In this document: positions 51,392-61,112 of the stretch, in pieces
Layout: each line of letters begins with the position of its first letter
Position numbering within the stretch: position 1 is the stretch's first letter
Source of the DNA: Haloechinothrix alba
Lineage (GTDB): Bacteria > Actinomycetota > Actinomycetes > Mycobacteriales > Pseudonocardiaceae
DNA length: 64,000 nt
Direction: 5' to 3'
Assembly (NCBI RefSeq): GCF_900188115.1
Contig: NZ_FZNW01000001.1
Location: forward strand, 186,001-250,000
Notes under the pieces: generated by a model
Told to the model about the DNA's origin: nothing
The model's input: only the letters and a program-made list of their open reading frames with translations
Databases searched by the model: none
Translations under genes and position numbers: made by a program

Positions 51392-54300
51392 TCACCTCCT
51401 GTAGGGAAGCGCGACGGAGACAACCGCGAGCGAGCCCGGCTCGCGCGCACGCACCTTCGCGGTCGCGACCTGCACGCCTCCGCCGCGAAGCACAGCGATC
51501 CCGTCCTCCGTGACCTCATCGACCCGTAACGCCGTGTCCCGCTCGGAGCCGAGCTCGTCGAGCGCCTCCCGGGCGGTCGACACCCTTGTCATCGTCAGTG
51601 CAGGTTCCTCGCCGAGCTTCTCGCACAGTGCTTCGGCGGTGCGCGGGTCACCGGTACCGGAAAGTGCGGGGCGGTTCGTGGGGAGCGTGTCCGGAAGTGC
51701 ATCCCAGCCCACACCGACCGGTCCCGGAGCCAACGCGAGCAGCAGCCGCCCGGACGTATGGCTCGTGCTGGCGTGGTGCCCGTCGACGAGCAGCCCGCCT
51801 GCGGTGTCGTGCCCTGCCTGAGCTCCGGTGATGCGTTCGGCCGCGGCCGCGCCGTCCTGCCGCGTTCCGGGAACGGTCACGAGCTCGACGCCGTCGGCGA
51901 TGTCGCACTCGATGAGCCTGCGGGTCAGCCACGGACCCACGAGTCGCTCGGGCAGCTCCTCCTGGTACGCCGGTGACGTGACGGCACGCAGCCGCAGACC
52001 CTGCCAGCGCGCGACCACCGCACCGTCCGGGTCGGCGAGGTCGACGTCGAACACGTAGTCCGTTGCCGTGTGCGAGCGCTCGACGGCGGTCACCCGCAGT
52101 GGCCCTTCCGGGAGACGCCGGATCGTGACCCGGTCCACGCCGACAGGGAGCGCGCGCCGGTGCGGAACGCACGCCAGCAACGCATGGAGCGTCGCGTCGT
52201 GCGCAGCGGGGTCGCCGAGCAGTAGCTCGTTGCCGTGGAACTCGGAGAACCATCGTTGCCGCTGTCCGGCACGGATCCACGCGCTGACGCGGAACGCGGA
52301 GAGCGCGTCGTAGCGCAGCAACCGGCGGAACCTCCCGCCGTGGAACAACACGCCCCCGTAGAGCTCGTGCTCCTGCCGTTCGGGGTCCTCCGGTGGTTCC
52401 GCCCGGGCGACGTGCGCGGGCGGGTCGGGGGCGTCCGAGACAGTGCCGGTGAACCGGTCGCTGCCGAACCCGTCGGAGTCGTCCCGCACGGCTGTGTCGA
52501 TCCCGTGCCGCTCGGCCAGCGCGGCGACCTGGACGGCGCGCCGACCGGAGTCGCTCAGGGTGAGTGGGGAGTGGAACTCGAGATCGGTCATGGACCACGC
52601 CGGTCGGGTACCCGAGACCAGCACGGCGCTCTGTGCCATCGCTTCCATCGCGACGACCGCGGGCAGTACGGGGACTCCGTCGATGCGGTGGTCGTCCAGG
52701 TACGGGTCGTCGCCGAGGGAGAGCTCCGACTCGGTGACCGCCTCGACGCCGGGGACGTGGGCGCGCGCGTACTCCGCGAAACGCAGCGTTGGCGGGGCCG
52801 GGCCTTCCACCCGCAGGGTCGCTGTGGCGGGGAACCGCGAGGTGACCAGCACCGTGGTCGGTGCCGCCGCGTCCGCGAACAGGTCCAGCAGCACCCGCAC
52901 ACCCTGCTCGGGTCCGATGGGCTCGACGCCCTGCCCGCGCAGGTTGTCCAGGACCCCCAGCCGCACACCCATCCCCATACCGGACCACACCGACCATTCC
53001 ACGTGGTGCGCCCGGCAACCGGGATGTGCGCGCGCCCAGTCCTCGATCTCGTTCCGCATCCAGTCGTTGGCGATGCAGTACTCGGCCTGCCCGGCGAGCC
53101 CCTGCCTGCCGATGATGGACCCGAAGCCGACGAGCAGGCGCAGGTCGTCGCCGAGGGCGTCGAGCAGTACCCGCAGTCCCTCGACCTTCGGCCGGAGCGT
53201 GCGCTCGAACGACTCCGGTGTGACATCACCGAGCGTGCGTGGCTCGTTGAGACCGGCGCCGTGCACGAGCCCGCGGATCGGCCCGTAGCCACGGGCCGTG
53301 GTCACCATCGCGGCGACCGAGGATTCGTCGGTCACGTCGCAGCTGATGTAGTGCGCGGGCACCCGCCCGCGGAGGTCACGCAGGGCGTCGGTGACCTCGG
53401 GGTCGTCCTGTGGCGACCGGCCGAGGAACACCGGCGTGCAGCCGGTGTGCTCGGCGAGCCCCGCGGCGGTGTACGCGGTGATGCCCCGCACCCCTCCGGT
53501 CACAAGGCACACGCCGTCGAGCTCCACCGTGGCCGCTTCGGCCCCGGCAACGGGCCGCGCGACCGCGGTGCGGCGCTCGAGCTGCCCGCCGTCGCACTCG
53601 CGCAGCTCCAGGTACCGCTCACCGTGAATCCCGGTGAGCTCGTCGGGCGGTATGCGGCGGTACAGGTCGGGCACGGCGAGGACGGTGACCCGGCACCGGT
53701 CCAGCTCGCTCGCGACACTACGGGCGAGTCCCGCTGCCGCGGGGTGCCCGTCGTGGACCACGAGCAGGTGCGCGGGATCGCGGCCGCCGATCTCGCCGAG
53801 CAGCTCGGCGATCTCCGTGCGGGTGGTCTCCGCGGGCAGGGCGACGGCGAATCCGTCGGCTTGCGTATCGCCGCCGCCTGCGAGCTCGTGCGACCAGTGC
53901 CCGGCAGGGGCGTGCACGTGCCAGCGAACCGCGGGGGACTCCGTGCGCTCGTGCTGCGGCGCGGTGAACGGCACCCAGGGCGAGGAGAACTGCCGGACCC
54001 ACCCGCGTACGCCTGGCACGCCCGGCGCGCCTTCCTCCCCGGCCGGGTGGGTCTCCGGCAGGTCCTCGATGACCGCGGCGGCTTCGGCGAAGGTGGCGTC
54101 GCCGAGCGAGAGCGGTGCACCGGGGGGTTGCTTGCCCTGCGCGCGCGCCACCGTGGCGACCGCCTCGACGACCTGGAGCGAGGTCATGTGCAGGTCCCTG
54201 AGCAGCGAGCTCGATGGGGACACGGCGTCGGTGGGGAGCTCGAGCAGCGTCGCCAGGTGGCGGGTGAGCGCGGCGCGCGCGTCCTCGCAGGTAGGCGCGG

Positions 54301-57094
54301 GCTCCTCCGCCGCCACCCGTTCCGTGCCCCGCGTGTCCGGCTCGGCTCCCCGCACCTCGGCTCCCCGCACCTCGGCTGCGTCGGCCCAGCCCTCCCTGTT
54401 CTCGCACGGACTCGCGACGAACTCGGGTACGGCCTCGATATCCAGCGGGCGGTAGGGCCGGTCGGAGAACCACGGTTCGAGGTCGGCTCCCGCGCACGCC
54501 GCGAGCAATGCTGTGACGAAGGCGTGCCGCTCGTCGGCGCCGCCACAGTCCATGCTCACCGCGGGAACCGCGGTGTTCGACTCGGCCAACCCGGCGAGTG
54601 CGGTTCCGGGGCCTGCCTCGACGAGCAGGTCACAACGGTCGGCGAGGTGCGTGACCGCCTCCGCAAACCGTACGGGGCTGGTGAGCTGCGCGACGAGCCG
54701 CTCGCGGAGCTCGTCCGGCGACGCCTCGCTCGGTCGGCCGGTGATCGTGGAAACCACAGGCGCGCCCGGACGGTCCAGCGGGACATCGGCGAGCGCGTCC
54801 CGCATGGACCGTGCCACCGGGAGCATCGCCGTACTGTGAAACCCGTGCGACACGGCGAGCCTGCTCGCCGGGACACCGGCGTCGGCCGCGCGCTCGACGA
54901 TGCGGTCGATGTCGGCGACCGTACCGGAGACCACCATCCGTTCCGCCGCGTTGTACGCGGAGATCACGGCGCCGGTGTCCCGGATCAGTTCCTCGACGCG
55001 ATCCGCCGTGGCGGAGACGCCTGCCATGGTCGTGTCCCCCGCGCCGAGCCTGGCCATCAGCCGCCCCCGTACGCGCGCCAGCTCCAGTGCCTGTGCAGCG
55101 GTGCACGACCCCGCCCAGTGCAACGCGGTGATCTCGCCGAGGCTGTGCCCGGTGGCGGCGACGCCGGTGCACCCCAGCTCGCCGAGCCAGGCAAGGGCAG
55201 CGAGGGACTGGCGCAGGATGGCGGGCTGAGCGATCTCGGTGTCCGCCGAGACCTGCCGCTCGACCAGCTCCGCAGGCGGGTCCGGAACGTCGAGGTGGCG
55301 CGCCCACCACGGCAGCGTCCACCGGACCGGGGCAGCCTGCCCGGGAAAGAGCAGCCCCACCCGAGCGGGACCGGCCGAGCCGAGCGCGTAGCCTGCGTTC
55401 CGGTCGAAGCGGGGGCTGCCGTCCCATCCGTCGGTCGCGGCCGCGGCGGCGTCGGCCGCGGCCGCCAGCTCGTCCGGGGTGCGCGCCACCAGTGCTGCCC
55501 GCCACGGGCGGGACCCGCGGCGCTCGTGCCATGCGGTCGCGGCGATGTCGGTGACCTCGGCGGTGCTGAGGTCCCTCGCGGATCGGGCCAGCCGCGTGAG
55601 GCGGTCGGCGAGCTCTCCGAGCCCATCGGCTCCGAGGCAGACGATCTCGTGCGGCCCGGCGCGGTCCGACCAGCGCCGGGCCACGGTGGGTAGCACCCGC
55701 GGGGCGGGTCCGGTTCCTTCGAGGACGATGTGCACGTTGATGCCACCGAAACCCATCGAGGATACCCCGGCGCGGGGCGTTTCCTCGGGCCACGGCTCCG
55801 GGGCATCGAGGATGCGGAGGGGAACGTCGTTCCCGCTGCCGTCTCGAAGCAGATCCACCGGCCGTTCGCAGCCGGTGATCGGTGGCAACACCCGGTTGTG
55901 CGTGGCCATCGCCGCCTTGATCAGACCCGCGACGCCTGCGGCGGCCTTGGTGTGGCCGATGTTGGCCTTGACCGACCCTATGGCCGCCGGCGATGCCGTG
56001 CGGCCGCGAGCCGAGATCAACGCTTCCAGCTCGACCGCGTCGCCGATCGCCGTTCCGGTTCCGTGCCCCTCGATCAGCTGGGCCTGACAGGGTTGCAGCC
56101 CCGCCGAGTGGTAGGCGCGGCGCAAGGCGAGCACCTGACCGCCGTGTTCCGGGCGGGTCAGGCCTCCGGCGCCGTCCGATGAGGATGCCCAGCCGACGAT
56201 GTGCGCGTAGCTTCGCAGGCCGCGCCGTTCGGCGTCCTCGGCGCGCATGAGAGCGATCACGCCGCAGCCCTCGCCGGGCAGGAACCCGGTCGGCCTGGCG
56301 TCGTAGACCCGCATGTCGGACCCGGCGAGGGCGCCGAGCCGGGAGAAGCCCACCAGCTCGAGGGGGTCGAGTGACATGTCGACACCGCCTGCGAGCACGA
56401 AGTCGCACTCCCCCGATGCGAGAGCACGCGATGCCGTCGTCACCGCGAGCAGGCTCGACGAGCAGGCGCCGTCCACGGTGTATCCGGTTCCGTTGAAGTC
56501 GAAGTAGTTGCAGATCCGGCCCGCGATGGTGTTGGCGAGGGAGCCGGCGAGCGTCTCGTCCCCCGGTTCCGGGAATGGCTGCTTGACGAGACCTTCGAGC
56601 CTGCGCAACACATCATGGGACAGGTCCGTGGACGCTCCCGCTTCCTGCAGCGCGGTCGCCGCCGCATCGGCGAGGAACGGCCAGCGCAGCCGGAGCATGC
56701 CCGCGCGGCTGAACTCGCCCGCGAGCGAGTTGCCGAGGACCACGCCCGCCGTACTCCGGTCGATACCGTCGCCACCCGCGAAACCGGCATCGGCGAGGGC
56801 GGCGGCCGCTGTCTCCAGGGCGAGCCAGTGTGTCTGGTCGGCTGCCCGGTACAGCGGACCCGGCACGCCGAACCGCGCCCGGTCGAAGGTCCAGTCGCGC
56901 AGTACGGCCGCGTGGCTCGCGTAGGTGTGGTCCGGCTCGCCGGGCTCGGCGCGGTAGGCGGCGGGTAACCGGCGTTCCGGGATGCGCCGGAATGCCCGCC
57001 GCTTACCCAGTACCGTCTGCCAGAGTTCCTCCGGCGTCGTCGCGTCGGGGTACCGGCATGCCATGCCCACGATGGCGATCCGGTTCGTGCTCAC
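51392..57094 (-). CDS. pksE: Enediyne polyketide synthase (PKSE): KS-AT-ACP-KR-DH-PPT
   Basis: A 1,900-residue iterative type I PKS; the GTG at 57094 overlaps the E5 stop (GTGA). KS (1-460): catalytic Cys211 in VDGACSSSL, His344 in EGHGTGT, His381 in NIGHTKAAAG. AT (about 575-890): Ser651 in GHSLG and GFHS. ACP (about 935-1015): Ser972 in DLHMTSLQ. KR (about 1190-1425): VTGGVRGITA, Ser1326 and Tyr1339. DH (about 1455-1705): His1469 in the HxxxGxxxxP motif and D1633xxxH1637. The order is diagnostic of enediyne PKSs, which build the polyene precursor of the warhead. The C-terminal phosphopantetheinyl transferase part (about 1715-1900) keeps Asp1798 but lacks the usual partner Glu and the W/K of the second motif, so it may be inactive. 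Confidence 0.95.
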   Translation of the reverse strand: MSTNRIAIVGMACRYPDATTPEELWQTVLGKRRAFRRIPERRLPAAYRAEPGEPDHTYASHAAVLRDWTFDRARFGVPGPLYRAADQTHWLALETAAAALADAGFAGGDGIDRSTAGVVLGNSLAGEFSRAGMLRLRWPFLADAAATALQEAGASTDLSHDVLRRLEGLVKQPFPEPGDETLAGSLANTIAGRICNYFDFNGTGYTVDGACSSSLLAVTTASRALASGECDFVLAGGVDMSLDPLELVGFSRLGALAGSDMRVYDARPTGFLPGEGCGVIALMRAEDAERRGLRSYAHIVGWASSSDGAGGLTRPEHGGQVLALRRAYHSAGLQPCQAQLIEGHGTGTAIGDAVELEALISARGRTASPAAIGSVKANIGHTKAAAGVAGLIKAAMATHNRVLPPITGCERPVDLLRDGSGNDVPLRILDAPEPWPEETPRAGVSSMGFGGINVHIVLEGTGPAPRVLPTVARRWSDRAGPHEIVCLGADGLGELADRLTRLARSARDLSTAEVTDIAATAWHERRGSRPWRAALVARTPDELAAAADAAAAATDGWDGSPRFDRNAGYALGSAGPARVGLLFPGQAAPVRWTLPWWARHLDVPDPPAELVERQVSADTEIAQPAILRQSLAALAWLGELGCTGVAATGHSLGEITALHWAGSCTAAQALELARVRGRLMARLGAGDTTMAGVSATADRVEELIRDTGAVISAYNAAERMVVSGTVADIDRIVERAADAGVPASRLAVSHGFHSTAMLPVARSMRDALADVPLDRPGAPVVSTITGRPSEASPDELRERLVAQLTSPVRFAEAVTHLADRCDLLVEAGPGTALAGLAESNTAVPAVSMDCGGADERHAFVTALLAACAGADLEPWFSDRPYRPLDIEAVPEFVASPCENREGWADAAEVRGAEVRGAEPDTRGTERVAAEEPAPTCEDARAALTRHLATLLELPTDAVSPSSSLLRDLHMTSLQVVEAVATVARAQGKQPPGAPLSLGDATFAEAAAVIEDLPETHPAGEEGAPGVPGVRGWVRQFSSPWVPFTAPQHERTESPAVRWHVHAPAGHWSHELAGGGDTQADGFAVALPAETTRTEIAELLGEIGGRDPAHLLVVHDGHPAAAGLARSVASELDRCRVTVLAVPDLYRRIPPDELTGIHGERYLELRECDGGQLERRTAVARPVAGAEAATVELDGVCLVTGGVRGITAYTAAGLAEHTGCTPVFLGRSPQDDPEVTDALRDLRGRVPAHYISCDVTDESSVAAMVTTARGYGPIRGLVHGAGLNEPRTLGDVTPESFERTLRPKVEGLRVLLDALGDDLRLLVGFGSIIGRQGLAGQAEYCIANDWMRNEIEDWARAHPGCRAHHVEWSVWSGMGMGVRLGVLDNLRGQGVEPIGPEQGVRVLLDLFADAAAPTTVLVTSRFPATATLRVEGPAPPTLRFAEYARAHVPGVEAVTESELSLGDDPYLDDHRIDGVPVLPAVVAMEAMAQSAVLVSGTRPAWSMTDLEFHSPLTLSDSGRRAVQVAALAERHGIDTAVRDDSDGFGSDRFTGTVSDAPDPPAHVARAEPPEDPERQEHELYGGVLFHGGRFRRLLRYDALSAFRVSAWIRAGQRQRWFSEFHGNELLLGDPAAHDATLHALLACVPHRRALPVGVDRVTIRRLPEGPLRVTAVERSHTATDYVFDVDLADPDGAVVARWQGLRLRAVTSPAYQEELPERLVGPWLTRRLIECDIADGVELVTVPGTRQDGAAAAERITGAQAGHDTAGGLLVDGHHASTSHTSGRLLLALAPGPVGVGWDALPDTLPTNRPALSGTGDPRTAEALCEKLGEEPALTMTRVSTAREALDELGSERDTALRVDEVTEDGIAVLRGGGVQVATAKVRAREPGSLAVVSVALPYRR

Positions 57095-58137
57095 AGGCTG
57101 CCTCCCCGCGGTCCCGGCGCTATGGGGGCCGTGGCACGCGCTGTAGCAGGGGTGAGGCGATGGGTCAGGCGCTCGCGGAACCCGGCGCCCACCGGGCCCA
57201 GCTTCGCTTCGGTGACGAGGACGACTCCGCGCAGCGCGCAGGTGATCACGAGAGCGAAGAACAGGCCGAAGACCACCCCGTAGACGACCAGGATCCCGTA
57301 GATCGCGGCCGTGACCAGACCGAAGACGACCTGGTTGCGCGTCTTTACCGGAGTCGTCCCCGGATCGGTGATCATGTAGTTCGTGTACAGGATGAACGCC
57401 ACACCTGTCACCGGTAGTAGCGCGGCCGCCAGCGAGTGGTCGAGGATCAACCAGCGCAGGACGGCTTGCGCGACGAACCCACCGGCCCAGGCCAGGATCA
57501 GGGGCAGCTTGCCGGTGAGCTTCGCGTTCAGCATCGTCCCCAGCATCAGGATGCCCAGCGGGACCAGCCAGTCGATCGCGCCGGTCACGTCGTTGGTGAA
57601 GTGGTAGGGCGGGGCGATCCCTACCCAGGGGAACAGCACGAGCGTGATCGCGATGCCCGCGTTGGAGGGGTTGAGCACGTGCCGGAGTTTGCCGCGCAGC
57701 CTGAGACGTACGGCGTACTTGCTGGTGTTGGCCACCACGACCGCGAAGATGTACGGCCACATCGACGAGTTGCCGTAGAGCAACATCGCGCACGCCAGGG
57801 CCGTGATGTGCGGGGGCAGCAGGAACACCATCAGCGCACCGCGCCCTCCCGCGTACTCCGGGGTCACCTCCCGCGCCCAGCTGTCCAGCCACTCGAACAG
57901 CAACGCTGTTGCGTAGCTGGCCAGGAGGGCGACGATCGGCGTGATGGGGGACTGCTCGAAGCCGAGTACCAGGTGTCCCACGATCGTGAACGCGGTGATG
58001 GAGATGGCGAAGCGGCGCAGCGCCTTCACCCGGGTGTCCACGGCGGGCTTCCGGCCCTGCTGCCCGTCCTGTCCGGAACCGGTCCCGTGCGAGACTCCGG
58101 ACGCGTCGGTGCTCGGGGGTGTAGTCGTGGTGGTCAT
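57091..58137 (-). CDS. unbU: Enediyne integral membrane protein E5 (UnbU)
   Basis: A 348-residue membrane protein with about eight helices, related to RnfD/NqrB electron-transport subunits. The ATG at 58137 overlaps the E4 stop (ATGA). It has RRFAISITAFTIVGHLVLGF, EQSPITPIVALLASYATALL, NTSKYAVRLRLRGKLRHVLN, PSNAGIAITLVLFPWVGIAP and YTNYMITDPGTTPVKTRNQV; the last resembles the flavinylation-region motif of RnfD-like proteins. UnbU is one of five proteins conserved in all enediyne loci and is required for warhead formation; its chemistry is not settled. Confidence 0.93.
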   Translation of the reverse strand: MTTTTTPPSTDASGVSHGTGSGQDGQQGRKPAVDTRVKALRRFAISITAFTIVGHLVLGFEQSPITPIVALLASYATALLFEWLDSWAREVTPEYAGGRGALMVFLLPPHITALACAMLLYGNSSMWPYIFAVVVANTSKYAVRLRLRGKLRHVLNPSNAGIAITLVLFPWVGIAPPYHFTNDVTGAIDWLVPLGILMLGTMLNAKLTGKLPLILAWAGGFVAQAVLRWLILDHSLAAALLPVTGVAFILYTNYMITDPGTTPVKTRNQVVFGLVTAAIYGILVVYGVVFGLFFALVITCALRGVVLVTEAKLGPVGAGFRERLTHRLTPATARATAPIAPGPRGGSL

Positions 58138-60032
58138 CGCATGTCCGCCGTTCCGTCGGTGCCGAGTACCACGGTGTGGTCGCCGGGGCCGACGTCCACG
58201 GAGTCCGTGTGGACGTCGTCGCCATCGCGCCAGGTGATCGTGGCCCGGCTCGATTCGCCTCCGGGCAGGGCGAGGTGTGCCTCGCTCGCGGATACCCCTG
58301 CGTGCCCGTTGGACGGGTAGAGCTGGGTTCGCTTGCGCTGCCCGTTCACTTCGTGCTCGACATGGGCGCCGATGGCGTCCCGAAGCCCGCCCGCCGATCC
58401 CGGTCGCAGGATCCGGACGAACGCCGCTTGCCCCTCGGGCTCCGTGCGGTTGCGTAGCAGCACGGAGTCCTCCCATTGGTTTGCGACGAGGACGTCGAGC
58501 GAGCCGTCGCCGTCGACGTCGCCGAACGCGAACCCGCGCGACACGTGCGGGCTGCCGAGCCCGGCCCGCTTCGCGACGTCGAAGTAGCGTCCCTGCTCAC
58601 CCTGTGCCCACAGCCGGTTGTGCTCGTGACCCGACACGTCGTCCCCCTGGCGGAAGTTGGGCCAGGCTTCGGGGTGGTGCAGCAGGTCGTCGTTGCCCAT
58701 CGCCAGCTCGTGCAGCTCCGGCCACCGGTTGCGCTCACCCTTGATGAAGCCCGTGGCCTGGAGGAACTCATCGGTTCCCGAGTTGTCGAAGTCGCCTGCC
58801 TTCACGTCCCAGGACCACCCGCTGCGCGCGAGGCCGAGCTGTTCCGCCCGCTGCGTGTACGGCACATCCCCGTCGAGCAACCGGGAGCCGTCCCCGTTCG
58901 GCACGAAGGCGAAGTTGCTCTCGTGCAACGCGAACGGGCTGGTGATGTTGCTGACCATGATCATGGGAAGCCGCTCGCCGGGCTGGTAGCTGTAGGTGAC
59001 GCCCATGCCCTTGAACGATCCGTGCCCGAGGACCTGCGAAGAGGGTGTTGTCAGATCCCGGCTGCCCTCGACCTGGGTGAACTCCGCCGCACCCTGGCTC
59101 GAGGTGTTCACGAGCAGGCTGTCGGGGCCGAAGTCGTTGGCCGTGTACAGGTCCGGGAGGTTGTTGCCGGTCAGGTCCTGCCACCCGAACGCCAGGGTCC
59201 ACGCCTCGGCGGCGTCGGCAGGCAGTGCGGTGCTCGCGTCGGTGAAATCCGGCTTCTCGTTCGCCTCCCCGGTCGGCGTGCTGAGGAACAGCCGGTTGAT
59301 TCCGGCGTTGCGTGCCTTGCCCATCGAGTGCTGCATCCGCATGCGGTCGTCCTCGGAGGCCTCGGGGTCGAGGACTTTCGCCCCGTCGGGGAAGTAGTTG
59401 CCTGCGATGATGTCGAGATGGCCGCTTCCGTCCACATCGGCCACGGACAGCGCCGAGGTGTTCCATACCTCCATGGGCTCGACGACCTCGTGGGCCCGGA
59501 AGTCTTCGGCGACGGGTGTAGCGCCGGGCTCACCTTCGTTGAGGAACAGCACCGGCGAACGACCCCAGTAGTAGACGAGGAAGTCCTCGGTCCCGTCCTC
59601 GTCGAAGTCGGCGGGCACGCACCCCATGGGCGCCATGGTGGAGTCGTACGGGAGACGTTCCGGCTCCAGGGTGAAACGCTCGTAGTCCGGCCCGTCCCCG
59701 CCGGGAACTGCGAACACCGATACCGAGTCGTCGCGCGGGTCGACCAGGCAGGCGTCCGCGGGCCGACCGAGGTCGCGCAGGTCGGTCAGGGCAGCCGCTG
59801 CGCCGACCGCGGAGATCCAGGCCTCGATGTGCTCGAGTCCGGGTTGCACGTCGCGCAGCTCGCGCGCGTCCGGTGGTGTGGAGTTGACCGGGATGGTGTC
59901 GAACGCGTACTCCGGCGAGCGGCCGGCGGACTCGGCCTCACCGAGGCTCGGCCGGACCGTGAAGACACCTGCTACGACGCACATCAGCAGGGCGACCGTC
60001 AACGGCACGGCACGACGTAACGCAGGGAGCAT
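58134..60032 (-). CDS. unbV: Enediyne protein E4 (UnbV), FG-GAP/ASPIC protein
   Basis: A 632-residue exported or membrane-anchored protein. An N-terminal hydrophobic signal (AVPLTVALLMCVVAGVFTV) is followed by repeated Ca-binding FG-GAP-like loops: ADFDEDGTEDFLVYYWG, DVDGSGHLDIIAGNYF, DLTGNNLPDLYTANDFG and GDVDGDGSLDVLVANQW. The C-terminal ASPIC/UnbV domain ends with LYPSNGHAGVSASEAHLALP. AAGGA precedes the ATG. The protein is one of the five conserved enediyne core proteins; a beta-propeller facing outside is expected. Its exact role is unknown. Confidence 0.93.
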   Translation of the reverse strand: MLPALRRAVPLTVALLMCVVAGVFTVRPSLGEAESAGRSPEYAFDTIPVNSTPPDARELRDVQPGLEHIEAWISAVGAAAALTDLRDLGRPADACLVDPRDDSVSVFAVPGGDGPDYERFTLEPERLPYDSTMAPMGCVPADFDEDGTEDFLVYYWGRSPVLFLNEGEPGATPVAEDFRAHEVVEPMEVWNTSALSVADVDGSGHLDIIAGNYFPDGAKVLDPEASEDDRMRMQHSMGKARNAGINRLFLSTPTGEANEKPDFTDASTALPADAAEAWTLAFGWQDLTGNNLPDLYTANDFGPDSLLVNTSSQGAAEFTQVEGSRDLTTPSSQVLGHGSFKGMGVTYSYQPGERLPMIMVSNITSPFALHESNFAFVPNGDGSRLLDGDVPYTQRAEQLGLARSGWSWDVKAGDFDNSGTDEFLQATGFIKGERNRWPELHELAMGNDDLLHHPEAWPNFRQGDDVSGHEHNRLWAQGEQGRYFDVAKRAGLGSPHVSRGFAFGDVDGDGSLDVLVANQWEDSVLLRNRTEPEGQAAFVRILRPGSAGGLRDAIGAHVEHEVNGQRKRTQLYPSNGHAGVSASEAHLALPGGESSRATITWRDGDDVHTDSVDVGPGDHTVVLGTDGTADMR

Positions 60033-60062
60033 CGGCGGTTTCCTTCAGTGGTAGACGTTCAG

Positions 60063-61112
60063 TCACGGTGGTGCGGTGACCATGTCGCGCAATCGGGACT
60101 TCCACTCGCTGTAGGCCGATATGCCGGGCGAGCCGGTCAACCCCGTGGCAGCGATGTCCGTCCATTCGCGCGCGTTGTCGGGGGATACGGCGAACAGGTG
60201 CCGGCAGGCCGCGGCCGTGTGCGCGGGTACGTGCCCCGCGCGGGCCCGCGCCGCTATCGCGAAGAGCGCACCCTGGCCGAAGTGCGGCCAGTACGTACCG
60301 CACGAGTGCACCAGCCGATCCAGCTGCGCGAGATCGGCGCCTCCCGCGTAGCAGCAGGCGAGCGCAATGCCCGACCACAGGTGCGGGCGCGCCTGGGGAG
60401 GTGCCTCGTTGATAACCCTCGTGACGCCGTCCACACTGGCCGACTCGACGAACCACAGCGCGCGACCGAAGCCGGCGGCCCTGGCCTGCCAACGCTGCGT
60501 CGGTTCGCGGTCCCACCGCCTGCGCAGCGCGCGGAGCCCGCCGAAGTAGACCGCGGCGAACCCGGCCCCGTCCAGGGCCAGCCAGCGCAGCAGAGGTGTG
60601 GCCGGGATCGTGTCGGGGACGGGCATGCGCGGTACCGCCCCTGCCCAGCCGTACCCGACGTGGATCAGGTGTATGTAGTCGTCCCCCGTGCCCTCGCACA
60701 GTCGCCGCATGGCGTCGCTGCCGCCTGGGGGTACGGCATCGCGCAACGCGGCGTACATCGCCGCCCCCTCGTAGGCGAAACCGCGCTCGGTCGGCTCGAT
60801 ACACGACAGCGCGGGATGAGGGTCCCGCCAGTGTTTCGCGGCCAGGTTGAAGCCGGTCAGGAAGTTTCTCGCGTGCGTCTCGAGCAGCACCCGCTCATCC
60901 GGGTGGTCGAGCCGGAAGCCACGGCGCTCGAAGTCGGCCAGCTTGAGCGGCAGCCGCAGTAACCGGGCCTGGCTGGGGACCGAGGCCCCGTGTACCCGTG
61001 CCGCGCCTGCTGTGCGCATCTCCACCCCGAACTCTGGAGGATCTCCGAGTGTCACGCTCGCTACCGCCGTCGACGATCGTTCGTGCACCCTGCCGGTCGC
61101 TGGAACAACCAT
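60063..61112 (-). CDS. unbL: Enediyne protein E3 (UnbL, DUF1702)
   Basis: A protein of up to 349 residues, first gene of the cassette. The DUF1702 region starts near LADFERRGFRLDHPDERVLL and includes THARNFLTGFNLAAKHW, GFAYEGAAMYAALRDA, DDYIHLIHVGYGWAGAVPRM, LALDGAGFAAVYFGGLRALR and FGQGALFAIAARARAGHVP. The start is uncertain: an ATG at 61112 is the longest choice and an ATG at 61019 is also possible. It lies 30 nt upstream of E4. UnbL is essential for enediyne production where tested; function unknown. Confidence 0.9.
   Translation of the reverse strand: MVVPATGRVHERSSTAVASVTLGDPPEFGVEMRTAGAARVHGASVPSQARLLRLPLKLADFERRGFRLDHPDERVLLETHARNFLTGFNLAAKHWRDPHPALSCIEPTERGFAYEGAAMYAALRDAVPPGGSDAMRRLCEGTGDDYIHLIHVGYGWAGAVPRMPVPDTIPATPLLRWLALDGAGFAAVYFGGLRALRRRWDREPTQRWQARAAGFGRALWFVESASVDGVTRVINEAPPQARPHLWSGIALACCYAGGADLAQLDRLVHSCGTYWPHFGQGALFAIAARARAGHVPAHTAAACRHLFAVSPDNAREWTDIAATGLTGSPGISAYSEWKSRLRDMVTAPP

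Noticed and set aside
52235-55693. 1,152-residue plus-strand frame opposite the PKS
   Set aside because: Shadow of the GC-rich PKS gene: His/Arg/Gly-rich composition, no domains, and the minus frame has every catalytic motif.
51392-57094. Modular or polyunsaturated fatty acid type PKS
   Set aside because: Single set of domains in the order KS-AT-ACP-KR-DH-PPT with one ACP, and flanking UnbL/V/U genes, identify the enediyne class.
57095-58225. N-terminal extension of the PKS frame
   Set aside because: The first 377 codons are an out-of-frame reading of UnbU; the PKS starts at the GTG overlapping the UnbU stop.
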